Origin: Flammeovirgaceae bacterium UBA5585
Lineage (GTDB): Bacteria; Bacteroidota; Bacteroidia; Cytophagales; Cyclobacteriaceae
Direction: 5' to 3'
Length of the DNA stretch: 64,000 nt
NCBI GenBank assembly: GCA_002425185.1
Contig: DILT01000010.1
Coordinates: 1-64,000 of the forward strand
Position numbers and translations under genes: made by a program. The notes beneath the pieces were generated by a model. The model saw nothing but the letters and a program-made list of their open reading frames with translations, did no database searches and was not told where the DNA came from. The first letter of the stretch is position 1, and each line of letters starts with the position of its first letter. Positions 42,335 to 51,005 of this stretch are shown here, in pieces.

Positions 42335-42785
42335 ATCTCACTAATTCTTGTGGTGTCCTTATCTCAATTGTCGGATAACCCAGTCTCAAATTTACTGAAT
42401 TATACCCTTTTATTCTATCAAGGTTAACAATGTGTTTAAAGTTCCAGCTAGCTAGTACATCTACTCGATTTACTGTCGCCAGAGCAATATGTCGGCAATC
42501 TTCCAGACTTGTCCGCCCAACAACTTTCTCAATAATGTACCTGTCGGCCAGATTCATAATTTCTTCAGTCAATTCAATTCTTTCAAATCTGTCGGTTGGA
42601 TAGTTTAACAGTAACTCATTAACGTGTTTTGGGGCTTGAATTAGTTCTAATTCCAATAGGTCAGATATTATGAATTTAACTTCATTGTCCTCAAGTCTCT
42701 TAAAAAGTTGTTGAGTCGGTTCTTTGAATTCATCATCAAAAAATCCACCTACAACTGATGTGTCAATATAAATTCTCTGAATCAT
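42324..42785 (-). CDS. PIN-domain ribonuclease, VapC-like toxin
   Basis: The 153-residue protein has the PIN acidic residues: D8 in IDTSVVGG, E45/E47 in LLELEL, D96 in LEDCRH and D109, plus the SWNFKH motif (113-118) common in VapC-like proteins. PIN toxins cleave structured RNA with Mg. The gene is visibly AT-richer than its neighbours and is enclosed, with its small partner, between 16-bp inverted repeats, which suggests acquisition. It starts at ATG 42785. Confidence 0.85.
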   Translation of the reverse strand: MIQRIYIDTSVVGGFFDDEFKEPTQQLFKRLEDNEVKFIISDLLELELIQAPKHVNELLLNYPTDRFERIELTEEIMNLADRYIIEKVVGRTSLEDCRHIALATVNRVDVLASWNFKHIVNLDRIKGYNSVNLRLGYPTIEIRTPQELVRYGD

Positions 42786-42832
42786 TTTTCGTTAGTCAAA
42801 TTTTTTTTTGCGCCTTGCCTACAACGTTTGGC

Positions 42833-42849
42833 TATATTCATTGAATATA
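42833..42849. repeat. Perfect palindrome at the edge of block 2
   Basis: TATATTCA-T-TGAATATA lies 7 bases outside the right-hand inverted repeat of the PIN block. It could be an operator, a hairpin or part of the element end. Confidence 0.4.
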
Positions 42850-42885
42850 TTTCCAATATACCATTTTCAATAGAATGAGGCTGGA

Positions 42886-43776
42886 TTAAAGTAATTTACT
42901 AAATGCCTCTGCAAACATTTCCGCAGCGGGTGGGTGTTTTCTGAACCACAGTTCCGGTTCAATTAACTCTAGCTCAGATACGCAAAGCTCGTCCTGATTA
43001 TTCCAGATGGCATCCACACGGGCGTAAACCGGTGAAGGTTTGCAAAAGGCAACGGCTTGTTCGGCAAACTCTATTTCTTTTTGAGTGGGTATATACTCAT
43101 GTACAGTTCCGCCAAAATCATCCTGCACACGGAAATCGCCCGGCTTTGCTTTTTTTAATACCGCATGACTGAACTTTCCGCCAAAAAGCATATAGGCTAC
43201 CTCGCCTTTTTCCACCACAGGTTTTTGAAATTCCTGCAACAACAACGATTCGTTGGCAATCAGATGCCGAAAAATTTCTTCATGTTCACCTATATTTCCC
43301 TTCGTTAACCGGTACGTGTGGCGTGCCGCACCGGAAATGGCAGGTTTGAGTATACAATCTGTCCACGTTGTTTGCGCCAGAATTTCCGACAACGTGAATT
43401 TATCACCTGGTTCAATGAATACGGTTGGCGGTATGCGTATGCCTGCGTGCTGCAGGTCGCGCAGGTAGTGTTTGTCGATATTCCAACGCACTAATGGTAA
43501 TGGGTTGATCAGGTGTGTTTGTGTACTTACGTGATCTAACCAACCTGAAAATTCTTTGAAACGATCAAAGTAATCCCAGGTGGTGCGGAAAACCGCAAAA
43601 CGTGTTTGCGACCAGTCGTAAGTTTTGCTATCCCAATTGATACGGTTAACGGTTAGGCCTCGTTTCACCAGGGCATCGCGCACCAGTTTATCATCGTCTA
43701 GAATATTTTGTTTATACCAATCAGGATTGACCGGGTTTACATAACGGGCATCCGTAAGCAGGGTAACATCAACCAT
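42886..43776 (-). CDS. ATP-grasp family protein (RimK/GshB-like)
   Basis: The 296-residue protein has an N-terminal pre-ATP-grasp region (VTLLTDARYVNP, RTTWDYFDR) and a C-terminal ATP-grasp fold with ILKPAISGAARHTYRL, LLQEFQKPVVEKGEVAYML and the Mg-binding ARVDAIWN ... SELELIEPELWF. ATP-grasp enzymes ligate carboxylates to amines; this subgroup resembles prokaryotic glutathione-synthetase-like and RimK-like proteins, but the substrate is unknown. ATG 43776 overlaps the stop of the transporter gene (ATGA), so it is chosen over a TTG at 43788. Confidence 0.82.
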   Translation of the reverse strand: MVDVTLLTDARYVNPVNPDWYKQNILDDDKLVRDALVKRGLTVNRINWDSKTYDWSQTRFAVFRTTWDYFDRFKEFSGWLDHVSTQTHLINPLPLVRWNIDKHYLRDLQHAGIRIPPTVFIEPGDKFTLSEILAQTTWTDCILKPAISGAARHTYRLTKGNIGEHEEIFRHLIANESLLLQEFQKPVVEKGEVAYMLFGGKFSHAVLKKAKPGDFRVQDDFGGTVHEYIPTQKEIEFAEQAVAFCKPSPVYARVDAIWNNQDELCVSELELIEPELWFRKHPPAAEMFAEAFSKLL

Positions 43777-44528
43777 CAGAAAAACCAAAGTTTAACAGCC
43801 AGACCAATAACGGCCACTACCATAATACGCTTAATCCAAATTTCACCTTTATCAACACTCCATCGGCTGGCATACCAGCCGCCAAAGCCCTGGCCAACGG
43901 CAAGCGTTAGTCCCATCAGCCATTCAATTTTTCCTTCTATAGCAAATACAATAATAGCTACACCGGTGTACACAATAGCCGCAAACACTTTTACATAGTT
44001 TGTTTTTACAAGCCCGAAGTGGTTGATGTTGGTGAGCACGGCAATCACCAAAAATCCGATACCGGCCTGGATGAACCCGCCATAAACACCCAGAAAGAAA
44101 AATGCCAGTATGCCCAACGCCTGATGCTTGATGCCCAACCGTTCGGGCCTGTTTATTTTTTTTGTTCGCGGTTCAGCCACAATGCTGATTACCACCAATA
44201 CCATAATAATGGCAAGTATGCGATTGAATAGAGAGTCACTGATATCAACAGCCAGCTTGGCTCCTAAAAATCCTCCTGCCAGGGAGGCCACGCCCAGGTA
44301 CAGGCTGTAGGGAAAGGGTAGTTTAATACCCTTGCTGTTGAATCCGGTAACGGCAAAAATATTTTGTGCAAGTAACGCCACCCGGCTGGTGGCATTGGCT
44401 ACCGAACCAGGCAGCCCCATAAAAATCAACACGGGCAAACTGATAAGTGAGCCGCCACCGGCCACCGTGTTCAGGAAACCCGAAATAAAACCAATTATGA
44501 TGAGCAATGCAGCGGTCAGGATTTCCAT
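43776..44528 (-). CDS. TSUP (TauE/SafE) family membrane transporter
   Basis: A 250-residue protein with about eight membrane helices and the two internal repeats of the TSUP family. The first starts GFISGFLNTVAGGGSLISLPVL, in which the GxxxGxxxxxxGxGGG-type motif is recognisable; the second is near VYGGFIQAGIGFLVIA. Family members export sulfite, sulfoacetate or other organosulfonates. The substrate here is not deducible. It is ATGA-coupled to the ATP-grasp gene. Confidence 0.88.
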   Translation of the reverse strand: MEILTAALLIIIGFISGFLNTVAGGGSLISLPVLIFMGLPGSVANATSRVALLAQNIFAVTGFNSKGIKLPFPYSLYLGVASLAGGFLGAKLAVDISDSLFNRILAIIMVLVVISIVAEPRTKKINRPERLGIKHQALGILAFFFLGVYGGFIQAGIGFLVIAVLTNINHFGLVKTNYVKVFAAIVYTGVAIIVFAIEGKIEWLMGLTLAVGQGFGGWYASRWSVDKGEIWIKRIMVVAVIGLAVKLWFF

Positions 44529-44545
44529 GAATAATCTTGAATGCC

Positions 44546-45355
44546 CTAACGCACCTGTGCTTTTCTGATAATGCGAGCCAACAGGTTGGGGAAGAAACGT
44601 TTGAGGTAAACTGCTGTAGTTTCTTTCATACCCGCGATGTACACTTCCTTCTTTTTTGCTTCAATGGCACGCACCATTTTTTTAGCAAGTACTTCGGGCG
44701 GTAAGCCGGCTGCAGTGGTCGGATCCATTTTTTCATTTTTGCTTCCATCGCCCACCAGGGCATTGATGGAAACATTGGTGCGAATCCAGCCGGGGCAAAC
44801 CAGTGTTACGTAAATAGCTGGGCTTTCATTCCAGAGTTCTGCACGCAACGCATCAAAAAATCCGTGCAGGGCGTGTTTGGCTGCTGAGTATCCTGTGCGA
44901 TACGGTGTACCTACTTTGCCGGTAATGCTGGTAATGGTTACATAGTGGCCCTGCTTGCGTTCAATAAAGTGTGGAATCAGGTATTTGGTCAAGGCAATCT
45001 GTCCAAAGTAATCGACCTCCATCACCCTGCGGTCAACATCCAGTATGGTGTCTTTGGCCAAACTACGCTGACTGATGCCACCATTGTTCACCAGCACATC
45101 CACATGACCAAACAACTGAATGGCCGCTTCCGCGGATAATTGAAGTGTATCAGGCTTACTCAGGTCTAGCGGCAAGGTGCGGATATCAGCCTGGGCTTGT
45201 GCGGGGCAGTTTCCCTTAACGCGTTCCAGTTCTTCCTTTCTGCGCGAAGAGAGGATGAGTTTATTTCCGCGTTTGGCGAGTTCATACGTTAGGGCTTCGC
45301 CAATGCCGGAAGAAGCACCGGTGATCCAGATAACTTTGTTTTTGAGTTTAGTCAT
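44546..45355 (-). CDS. Short-chain dehydrogenase/reductase
   Basis: The 269-residue SDR has the nucleotide loop TGASSGIGEAL (about 11-21), NNGG (about 90-93), the catalytic Ser in ITSITG and the YSAAK pair (Tyr and Lys, about 155-159). The classic NADP(H)-type layout with a longer C-terminal tail resembles DHRS7-like membrane-associated SDRs. The substrate is unknown. It lies 17 bp before the TSUP gene in the same strand run. Confidence 0.9.
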   Translation of the reverse strand: MTKLKNKVIWITGASSGIGEALTYELAKRGNKLILSSRRKEELERVKGNCPAQAQADIRTLPLDLSKPDTLQLSAEAAIQLFGHVDVLVNNGGISQRSLAKDTILDVDRRVMEVDYFGQIALTKYLIPHFIERKQGHYVTITSITGKVGTPYRTGYSAAKHALHGFFDALRAELWNESPAIYVTLVCPGWIRTNVSINALVGDGSKNEKMDPTTAAGLPPEVLAKKMVRAIEAKKKEVYIAGMKETTAVYLKRFFPNLLARIIRKAQVR

Positions 45356-45375
45356 GAAGAAAGATAGTGGTTAGA

Positions 45376-45738
45376 TTATTTTTTGTTGACTTCGGCATAT
45401 ACCCATATGGTATAAACACCCAGCGCTGTGCCCACCGGAAATGAAAATAGTTTAAAGCAACCCATAATTAATAACAACGTTAGTGCCCACGACTTTTGCT
45501 GAAGCATGCCAATGCCACCGATAACAGAAGGCACGGCAAAAAACAGAACGATTCCCCATAATAAAAGAGGAATTAAATGGCCGATCCACTCAATAACCCA
45601 GGCGCCATCGGGCCCTGCTTCCTGGGCGATGTACGGAAATAAGGTGGAGAGAAAGGTTGCCACCAATGCCAGGACAAACATTTGCATTACACCGGAAATG
45701 ATATACAAAATGCCGAGTATTTTTTTATGTGATTCCAT
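45376..45738 (-). CDS. Small membrane protein, unknown
   Basis: A 120-residue protein with about four hydrophobic segments (8-34, 50-70, 74-92, 95-113) and few conserved-looking residues. It sits between folA and an SDR gene with gaps of 11 and 20 bp, so it is cotranscribed. I recognise no named family; uncharacterised proteins of this size and topology are common in Cytophagales. Confidence 0.7.
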   Translation of the reverse strand: MESHKKILGILYIISGVMQMFVLALVATFLSTLFPYIAQEAGPDGAWVIEWIGHLIPLLLWGIVLFFAVPSVIGGIGMLQQKSWALTLLLIMGCFKLFSFPVGTALGVYTIWVYAEVNKK

Positions 45739-45749
45739 GAATGAGAAAT

Positions 45750-46250
45750 TTATATTTTTTCGTAAACAACAAAATCAAAAGCAAAAGTATGACGCTCATC
45801 CGTTAGATGATGTATTCGTGAAACCTCTTTCCAATGGTTTTTATTAAATTCTGGAAAGTAAGTATCACCGTCTATAGTACCGTGTATTTCTGTTAAGTAC
45901 AATCGGTTGGCTTTTGCAAAGCCCTGCGCATAAATTTCAGCTCCCCCGATTATAAATACTTCTTCCTGTTGTGCTTTTTCTGCAAGATGTAATCCTTCCT
46001 CCAGTGAGTGAACCACCAGGCAATGTTCAGCTACAAAATTTTTTTGCCGCGTTACCACGATGTTTGTGCGGTTTGGCAATGGTCTGAATTTTTCCGGAAT
46101 CGACTCATAGTTTTTGCGTCCCATAATCACGTAGTGACCTTTCGTGGTTTGCATAAAATACTTCATATCATCGGGCAGGTGCCATGGCAGGTTATTGTTC
46201 TTTCCGATTACGCGGTTTTGAGTGAGTGCTGCAATAATAGAGATAGTCAT
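45750..46250 (-). CDS. folA: Dihydrofolate reductase
   Basis: DHFR reduces dihydrofolate with NADPH. The 166-residue protein opens with [25 protein letters not shown], which holds the Met20-loop and the substrate-binding Asp (DDM). It continues with GRKNYESIP (cofactor loop), and [10 protein letters not shown], the C-terminal NADPH motif. The length is standard. It follows the outer-membrane protein gene by 26 bp. No thyA is adjacent, although the two are often neighbours. Confidence 0.97.
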   Translation of the reverse strand: MTISIIAALTQNRVIGKNNNLPWHLPDDMKYFMQTTKGHYVIMGRKNYESIPEKFRPLPNRTNIVVTRQKNFVAEHCLVVHSLEEGLHLAEKAQQEEVFIIGGAEIYAQGFAKANRLYLTEIHGTIDGDTYFPEFNKNHWKEVSRIHHLTDERHTFAFDFVVYEKI

Positions 46251-46276
46251 TTACCTTATTTAAAAAGGATTGTATG

Positions 46277-46906
46277 TTACTTGAAAAATTTTGATTCAGA
46301 CTTGCTCCTGAAAATATACCCGATATTAATACCTGCATGAATCCCATAGGGCCTTCCCGGGTAATACAGCTGGCTCCGCTCTACACTGGCATTCACCAAC
46401 CAGTTTTTGCTGCTTATAAAACTAAGCTTTGAGCCTACCGACCATGAAGCATAATTATGTCCGCCTGCCGGGGATAACTGCATATCGTACATGTAACGGT
46501 AGCGGATTAAACTAAAGAATGGCACAACTTCTACGCCACCACCTAACGGTATGTGGAAGTTTGAATGTTCGGCCATGGAGGCTATGGAAAGAAGCAGTAA
46601 AGCAAGACCTCCCAGGCTTCCCTCACTTTCGTTACCATTATAAATTGCTAAAAAAAGTATCAACATTGGCGCTACCACCGTTCCCGGGTTAAGGTGAAAA
46701 TAATCCTGCCCACCGGCAAGCCCGGTTTCAATTCCCCAAACATTGTTCAGCATTACTTCACCGCGTAAACCAACGGCATTGTACGGGTTGAATCCCTGAA
46801 AGTCCATACGTTCGGCTGTTCCGGCCAACCACCAGTCGTGTTTACGCAACTGGGCGTTTGTTAAAACAGGAATCAGCAGAATCATTAGCAGTATACTTTT
46901 ATTCAT
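46277..46906 (-). CDS. Predicted outer-membrane protein, unknown
   Basis: The 209-residue protein has a signal peptide (MNKSILLMILLIPVLTNA-Q) and a run of alternating strands with aromatic belts (WGIETGLAGG, YASWSVGSKLSF, YGIHAGINIGYIF), like a small outer-membrane beta-barrel of about eight strands. A central hydrophobic stretch (about 85-115) is unusual. It lies 3 bp after fmt. Confidence 0.7.
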   Translation of the reverse strand: MNKSILLMILLIPVLTNAQLRKHDWWLAGTAERMDFQGFNPYNAVGLRGEVMLNNVWGIETGLAGGQDYFHLNPGTVVAPMLILFLAIYNGNESEGSLGGLALLLLSIASMAEHSNFHIPLGGGVEVVPFFSLIRYRYMYDMQLSPAGGHNYASWSVGSKLSFISSKNWLVNASVERSQLYYPGRPYGIHAGINIGYIFRSKSESKFFK

Positions 46907-46909
46907 ATG

Positions 46910-47827
46910 CTAAATTTTATTGCCTCTGAAAAACTCATCAATTTTCATTCGCTTTTTTCCTTCTGGTTGAAGTTCAAGTATAGACAAGCAACCGATGGAA
47001 GTCTGGATGTAAAGATAAGTTTTATTGTCGGTCAGAAACTGGCCCGCTTCAGCATTTAGTTGATTTGGCAAAGTGTCAGTTTTGAAAATCTTGAACGGTT
47101 TATCGTTTAACACAGTCCATGCGCCCGGGTATGGACTTAGTCCACGAACAAAATTATGAATATGCACAGCGGGCTGGCTCCAGTTTATCTGACACGTTTC
47201 CTTAAAAATTTTAGGAGCATGTTTTAATTCAGTGTGGGCAGGTTGAGGTTGTGACGGATAGTTGCCCGCTTCAATAGCCTGTACTGTTTTTAAAACCAGG
47301 TGTGCGCCTTTATTCATCAGTCGGTGATAGAGTGTGCCTGCATCATCATTTTCGTGAATAACTTCTTTTTCCTGGTAGATAATGCTGCCTGTATCGATTT
47401 CATGTTTCAGAAAAAAGGTAGTGACCCCGGTTTCCTTCTCTCCGTTTATAATGGCCCAATTGATGGGTGCAGCCCCCCGGTATTGCGGAAGGAGGGAGGC
47501 GTGCAGATTAAAACTTCCCAAGGCAGGCATCGACCACACTACTTCGGGTAACATGCGAAAGGCTACAACAACCTGAAGGTTGGCCTTGTAACTTTTTAGT
47601 TCTTCTACAAACTGTGGTGACTTCAAATTGGTAGGTTGAAGTACAGGAATGTTGTGTTTCAAGGCGCATTCCTTTACAGGTGAAAAGGTAATTTTTTGTC
47701 CGCGGCCCTGGGGTTTATCGGGTGCGGTAATTACAGCTACTACATTGAATTTATGTTCAACCAGTATTTCCAGACTGGGCACGGCAAATTCGGGGGTGCC
47801 CATGAAAATGATTCTAAGGGTGTTCAT
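46910..47827 (-). CDS. fmt: Methionyl-tRNA formyltransferase
   Basis: Fmt formylates initiator Met-tRNA. The 305-residue protein begins with RIIFMGTPEFAVPSLE, has the 10-formyl-THF site SFNLHASLLPQYRGAAPINW with the catalytic Asn/His and a downstream Asp (EIDTGSI). A C-terminal OB-like domain follows. The length is normal. It is 38 bp after nth in the minus-strand run. Confidence 0.97.
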   Translation of the reverse strand: MNTLRIIFMGTPEFAVPSLEILVEHKFNVVAVITAPDKPQGRGQKITFSPVKECALKHNIPVLQPTNLKSPQFVEELKSYKANLQVVVAFRMLPEVVWSMPALGSFNLHASLLPQYRGAAPINWAIINGEKETGVTTFFLKHEIDTGSIIYQEKEVIHENDDAGTLYHRLMNKGAHLVLKTVQAIEAGNYPSQPQPAHTELKHAPKIFKETCQINWSQPAVHIHNFVRGLSPYPGAWTVLNDKPFKIFKTDTLPNQLNAEAGQFLTDNKTYLYIQTSIGCLSILELQPEGKKRMKIDEFFRGNKI

Positions 47828-47865
47828 TAATTTTTGATCGTCATCAATGCAAAACTAACAAGTAT

Positions 47866-48501
47866 TTAATCCCGCAAAGTCCTCCGCATGTATTTCGAGC
47901 AGATAGGGCATTCCGTCCAGTTATGCCCGCGTGCCGGACAATACTTTCTTCCGTAATAGATAATCTGGAGATGGGCTTTATTCCATTTTTCCTGTGGAAT
48001 AAGACGTTTCAAATCTTTTTCCGTTTGTTCTACATTTTTTCCGGTTGATAATCCCCATCGGTACGCCAATCGGTGAATGTGTGTATCAACCGGGAAGGCC
48101 GGAATGCCAAACCATTGGGTCATCACCACTGAAGCTGTTTTATGTCCAGTAGCAGGAAGTGCTTCCAATGCTTCAAAAGAGGCAGGAACTTCACCGTTGT
48201 ACTTTTCCACTAAAATTTTTGAAAGCCCATAAATTCCTTTTGATTTCATTGGGGAAAGTCCACAGGGCTTAATAATTTCTCTGATCTCATCCACGGAAAG
48301 TTTAATCATATCGTAAGGATTGTCAGCAAGCTTAAAAAGGTAGGGAGTGGTTTTGTTCACGCGCTCATCGGTACATTGTGCTGAAAGCAATACCGAAATC
48401 AATAGTGTGTAGGCATCTTTATGATGGAGCGGTACCGGAGCCTCAGGAATGTATTTATCCAGCAACTTCAGGATGTCCTTTGCTTTTTCGGATTTGGTCA
48501 T
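47866..48501 (-). CDS. nth: Endonuclease III, lacking a full iron-sulfur site
   Basis: The 211-residue DNA glycosylase/AP lyase has the helix-hairpin-helix with the catalytic pair K121 (TGHKTAS) and D139 (VDTHIHR), so base-excision activity on oxidised pyrimidines is expected. The C-terminal loop that binds [4Fe-4S] in E. coli Nth (four Cys) has only three, C188, C198 and C201, with altered spacing, so the cluster is probably absent. It lies upstream of fmt. Confidence 0.95.
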   Translation of the reverse strand: MTKSEKAKDILKLLDKYIPEAPVPLHHKDAYTLLISVLLSAQCTDERVNKTTPYLFKLADNPYDMIKLSVDEIREIIKPCGLSPMKSKGIYGLSKILVEKYNGEVPASFEALEALPATGHKTASVVMTQWFGIPAFPVDTHIHRLAYRWGLSTGKNVEQTEKDLKRLIPQEKWNKAHLQIIYYGRKYCPARGHNWTECPICSKYMRRTLRD

Positions 48502-48512
48502 GGACTTTAAAA

Positions 48513-48566
48513 GGCTTCAAGCTGCTAGTTAGCCGCCACAAACTCGTAGCTTGCAACTAGAAGCTT
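48513..48566. repeat. AAGCT/CTAGTT word repeat between nth and namZ
   Basis: CTAGTT (48525-48530) pairs with AACTAG (48555-48560), and AAGCTGCTAG, GTAGCTTG and AGAAGCTT repeat the AGCT word around it. It fills the 68-bp junction. Confidence 0.55.
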
Positions 48567-48569
48567 TAT

Positions 48570-49763
48570 TTATGGATACAATAGGTATTTCTTTCTGAGT
48601 GCTACAAATTTTTCCAAATCTTCTTTCCAGCTCTCCCTAATCTGCGTTTCATCCAGGCCCTGCCGTATTTGCTCACGCAATTTTGATGTGCCGGCAAGTT
48701 TTTCGAAATAGCTGTTAAAAAATTTATCCTTATCCGGAAAGGCCCGGTAAAAACTTATCAGGTAACTCAAATCAATTTGCGGTTTTACGTTTACGTGTTG
48801 CAAGTCTAATCCATAACACAATTTATTTTCTAATGGCGGATTTTTCGACATACCGTCAATGCTTACCGGTGTGAATTGAAACGGCATGTTTTTTAAATCG
48901 GGGTGACCAATTACCTGAAAGGGCATTGGCGTTCCCCTGCCTAAGCTGATCACCGTGCCTTCAAACAAACATATCGAGGGATAGAGTTTAATGGCCTGAT
49001 CATTCGGTAAGTTGGGTGAGGGCTTTACCGGCACTGAAAACGGATCTGTGTGCTTCCAGTTTTTCATTGTAATTACCTCGAGGTTACACGACTTATTTTC
49101 GCCAAGCCAGCCTTCACCATTAATCATATTCGCCAGCTCTCCCATGGTAAGGCCGTGCACAATGGGAATAGGATGCATGCCCACAAAAGACATGTGCTGC
49201 TTTTCCATGATGGGGCCATCAACATACTGTCCGTTTGGGTTTGGCCGGTCGAGCACAATTAATTTTTTGCCGTTTTCGGCACATGCCTCCATTACGTAAT
49301 GCAGTGTGCTGATGTAGGTGTAAAACCTTATGCCAACATCCTGTATGTCGAAGATAATCACATCAAGGTCGCGCAATTGCTCAGGTGTTGGTTTTTTATT
49401 GTTGCCATACAGCGATACTACGGGTAAGCCCGATTTGGTATCCAGGCCATCTTTTATCTCTTCACCAGCATCCGCTGTGCCGCGAAAGCCATGCTCGGGT
49501 GCAAAAATTTTTACCAGATTTACACCGCGGGCTTTTAACGAATCGGCCAAGTGGGTTTTGCCAATTAGTGAGGTATGGTTCACTACAATGCCTGTTCGCT
49601 GCGATGCGAGCATGGGTATGAGCAGGTTTAGTTGTTGTGCCCCGGTAATGACATCCGCTTTTTCGGGTGCATCATTTGGAACAGCTGGCAATGAAATGGA
49701 TTGCGATTTATTGCCACACTGAACGATTATAAAAAGAAGAAGTAAAAACTTTATCTTGTCCAC
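48570..49763 (-). CDS. namZ: DUF1343 exo-beta-N-acetylmuramidase NamZ-like (GH171)
   Basis: The 397-residue protein has the DUF1343 core: RTGIVVNHTSLIG, IFAPEHGFRGTADAGE, VVSLYGNNKKP and DVIIFDIQDVGIRFYTYISTL, with the conserved EHG and DIQDVG stretches. NamZ releases MurNAc from the non-reducing ends of peptidoglycan chains, aiding wall recycling. A hydrophobic N terminus ending VQC suggests a secreted or lipid-anchored form. The start is GTG 49763, only 21 bp from the divergent permease gene. Confidence 0.9.
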   Translation of the reverse strand: MDKIKFLLLLFIIVQCGNKSQSISLPAVPNDAPEKADVITGAQQLNLLIPMLASQRTGIVVNHTSLIGKTHLADSLKARGVNLVKIFAPEHGFRGTADAGEEIKDGLDTKSGLPVVSLYGNNKKPTPEQLRDLDVIIFDIQDVGIRFYTYISTLHYVMEACAENGKKLIVLDRPNPNGQYVDGPIMEKQHMSFVGMHPIPIVHGLTMGELANMINGEGWLGENKSCNLEVITMKNWKHTDPFSVPVKPSPNLPNDQAIKLYPSICLFEGTVISLGRGTPMPFQVIGHPDLKNMPFQFTPVSIDGMSKNPPLENKLCYGLDLQHVNVKPQIDLSYLISFYRAFPDKDKFFNSYFEKLAGTSKLREQIRQGLDETQIRESWKEDLEKFVALRKKYLLYP

Positions 49764-49784
49764 AGTTTAAATGTTTTACCAAAG

Positions 49785-51005
49785 TTGAACCTCTCTTACT
49801 TCATATCCAAGCGTATTAGCAGACAAACTAACGAAGGCTTTGCTGCAACGATCTATAAGATAGCGGTAGCCAGCATTGGTATCGGGTTGGGTGCCGCCAT
49901 TGTAGCCTTTTTGATAATGCGGGGGTTTCAGGAAACGGTAAAGAACAAGATTTACAGCTTCAGCGGAAATTTGCTGATCACCAAGTTTACCATGAATAAT
50001 TCGATGGAGGAAACACCCATGTTTATCAACATCGATTTATACAATAATCCGCAAGCTTACCCTGGTGTTCGTCATGTTCAGGAATATGCGCACAAGGCAG
50101 GCCTGATTAAAACCGATGATGAGGTACTGGGTGTGGTGGTAAAGGGAATAGGCAAGAGCTACGATACCGCAACCTTTCATTCCAATATGATCGCGGGCAG
50201 GTTCATCCATCTACCTGATAGTGGTTATGCCAATGAAGTCATGCTTAGCAAGACGATTGCCAATAAAATCAATGCCAACCTTGATGATCAGGTGGTGATT
50301 CACTTTTTTCAGAACCCACCTCGATTTCGAAGATTAAAAGTTGTGGGCATTTACGAAACCAACCTCTCTGAATATTTTGATGGAAAAATGGTGATCAGCG
50401 ACATCCGCATGATTGCCCGCTTAAACGAATGGGCCGATAGCGTAGCCGGAGGCATTGAAGTTTTTGTTCGCGACAACAACAAAATTGATGAGGTTGGTTA
50501 TGCCATTGGGGAGACCATAGATTTTGATTTAAACATTGTTTCCGTAAGTGATAAATACATTCAAGTGTTTGAGTGGCTTCACTTGCTAAGCAGGCAGGTA
50601 AACATATTGCTTGGGGTGATATTGGCGGTGGTGTGTGTTAACATGATCTCCATTATTTTAATTTTAGTGATGGAGCGCACCCAAATGATCGGCATGTTAA
50701 AGGCACTGGGTGCGCACGATCGCCTGATCAGGAGTATTTTTGTTTACAATGGCGTAGGTTTAATACTGAAAGGATTGTTGTTGGGTAACTTCATTGGGTT
50801 GGGACTTTGCTTTATTCAGGATCGTTTTAAAATCATTACCCTTAACCCGCAGGATTACTACATGAGTTTTGTGCCCATTAGCTGGCATTGGGAGATGGTA
50901 ATCATCCTTAATGTGCTTACATTTTTGGTGGTTTCCATTGTGCTGCTTTTGCCTACGGCCATTATTGCTCGTATTAACCCGATAAGGGCTATCCGGTTTG
51001 ATTAG
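49785..51005 (+). CDS. ABC transporter permease of the LolC/E-FtsX type
   Basis: The 406-residue permease has the MacB/LolE layout: one N-terminal helix (about 25-48), a large periplasmic domain (50-265), and three C-terminal helices including the conserved ILVMERTQMIGMLKALGAHD cytoplasmic loop. Such proteins extract lipoproteins from the inner membrane (Lol) or act in mechanotransmission. No ATPase gene is adjacent. The start is TTG 49785, as no ATG fits. It ends in a 4-bp convergent overlap with the C92 peptidase gene. Confidence 0.88.
   Translation: MNLSYFISKRISRQTNEGFAATIYKIAVASIGIGLGAAIVAFLIMRGFQETVKNKIYSFSGNLLITKFTMNNSMEETPMFINIDLYNNPQAYPGVRHVQEYAHKAGLIKTDDEVLGVVVKGIGKSYDTATFHSNMIAGRFIHLPDSGYANEVMLSKTIANKINANLDDQVVIHFFQNPPRFRRLKVVGIYETNLSEYFDGKMVISDIRMIARLNEWADSVAGGIEVFVRDNNKIDEVGYAIGETIDFDLNIVSVSDKYIQVFEWLHLLSRQVNILLGVILAVVCVNMISIILILVMERTQMIGMLKALGAHDRLIRSIFVYNGVGLILKGLLLGNFIGLGLCFIQDRFKIITLNPQDYYMSFVPISWHWEMVIILNVLTFLVVSIVLLLPTAIIARINPIRAIRFD

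Larger units (their letters stand above)
42158..42825. mobile_element. Cassette-like block 2 bounded by 16-bp inverted repeats
   Basis: GTTGTAGGCAGGGCGC (42158-42173) and GCGCCTTGCCTACAAC (42810-42825) are inverted with one mismatch in sixteen. They enclose exactly a two-gene PIN-toxin operon; the last stop codon shares one base with the left repeat. Such an exact fit implies that the repeats and genes move or are selected as a unit. No transposase or integrase lies nearby. Confidence 0.5.

Noticed and set aside
41492..42825. Genuine integron with attC sites
   Set aside because: No integrase, only one of the four cores fits GTTRRRY/RYYYAAC; kept as a cassette-like finding only.
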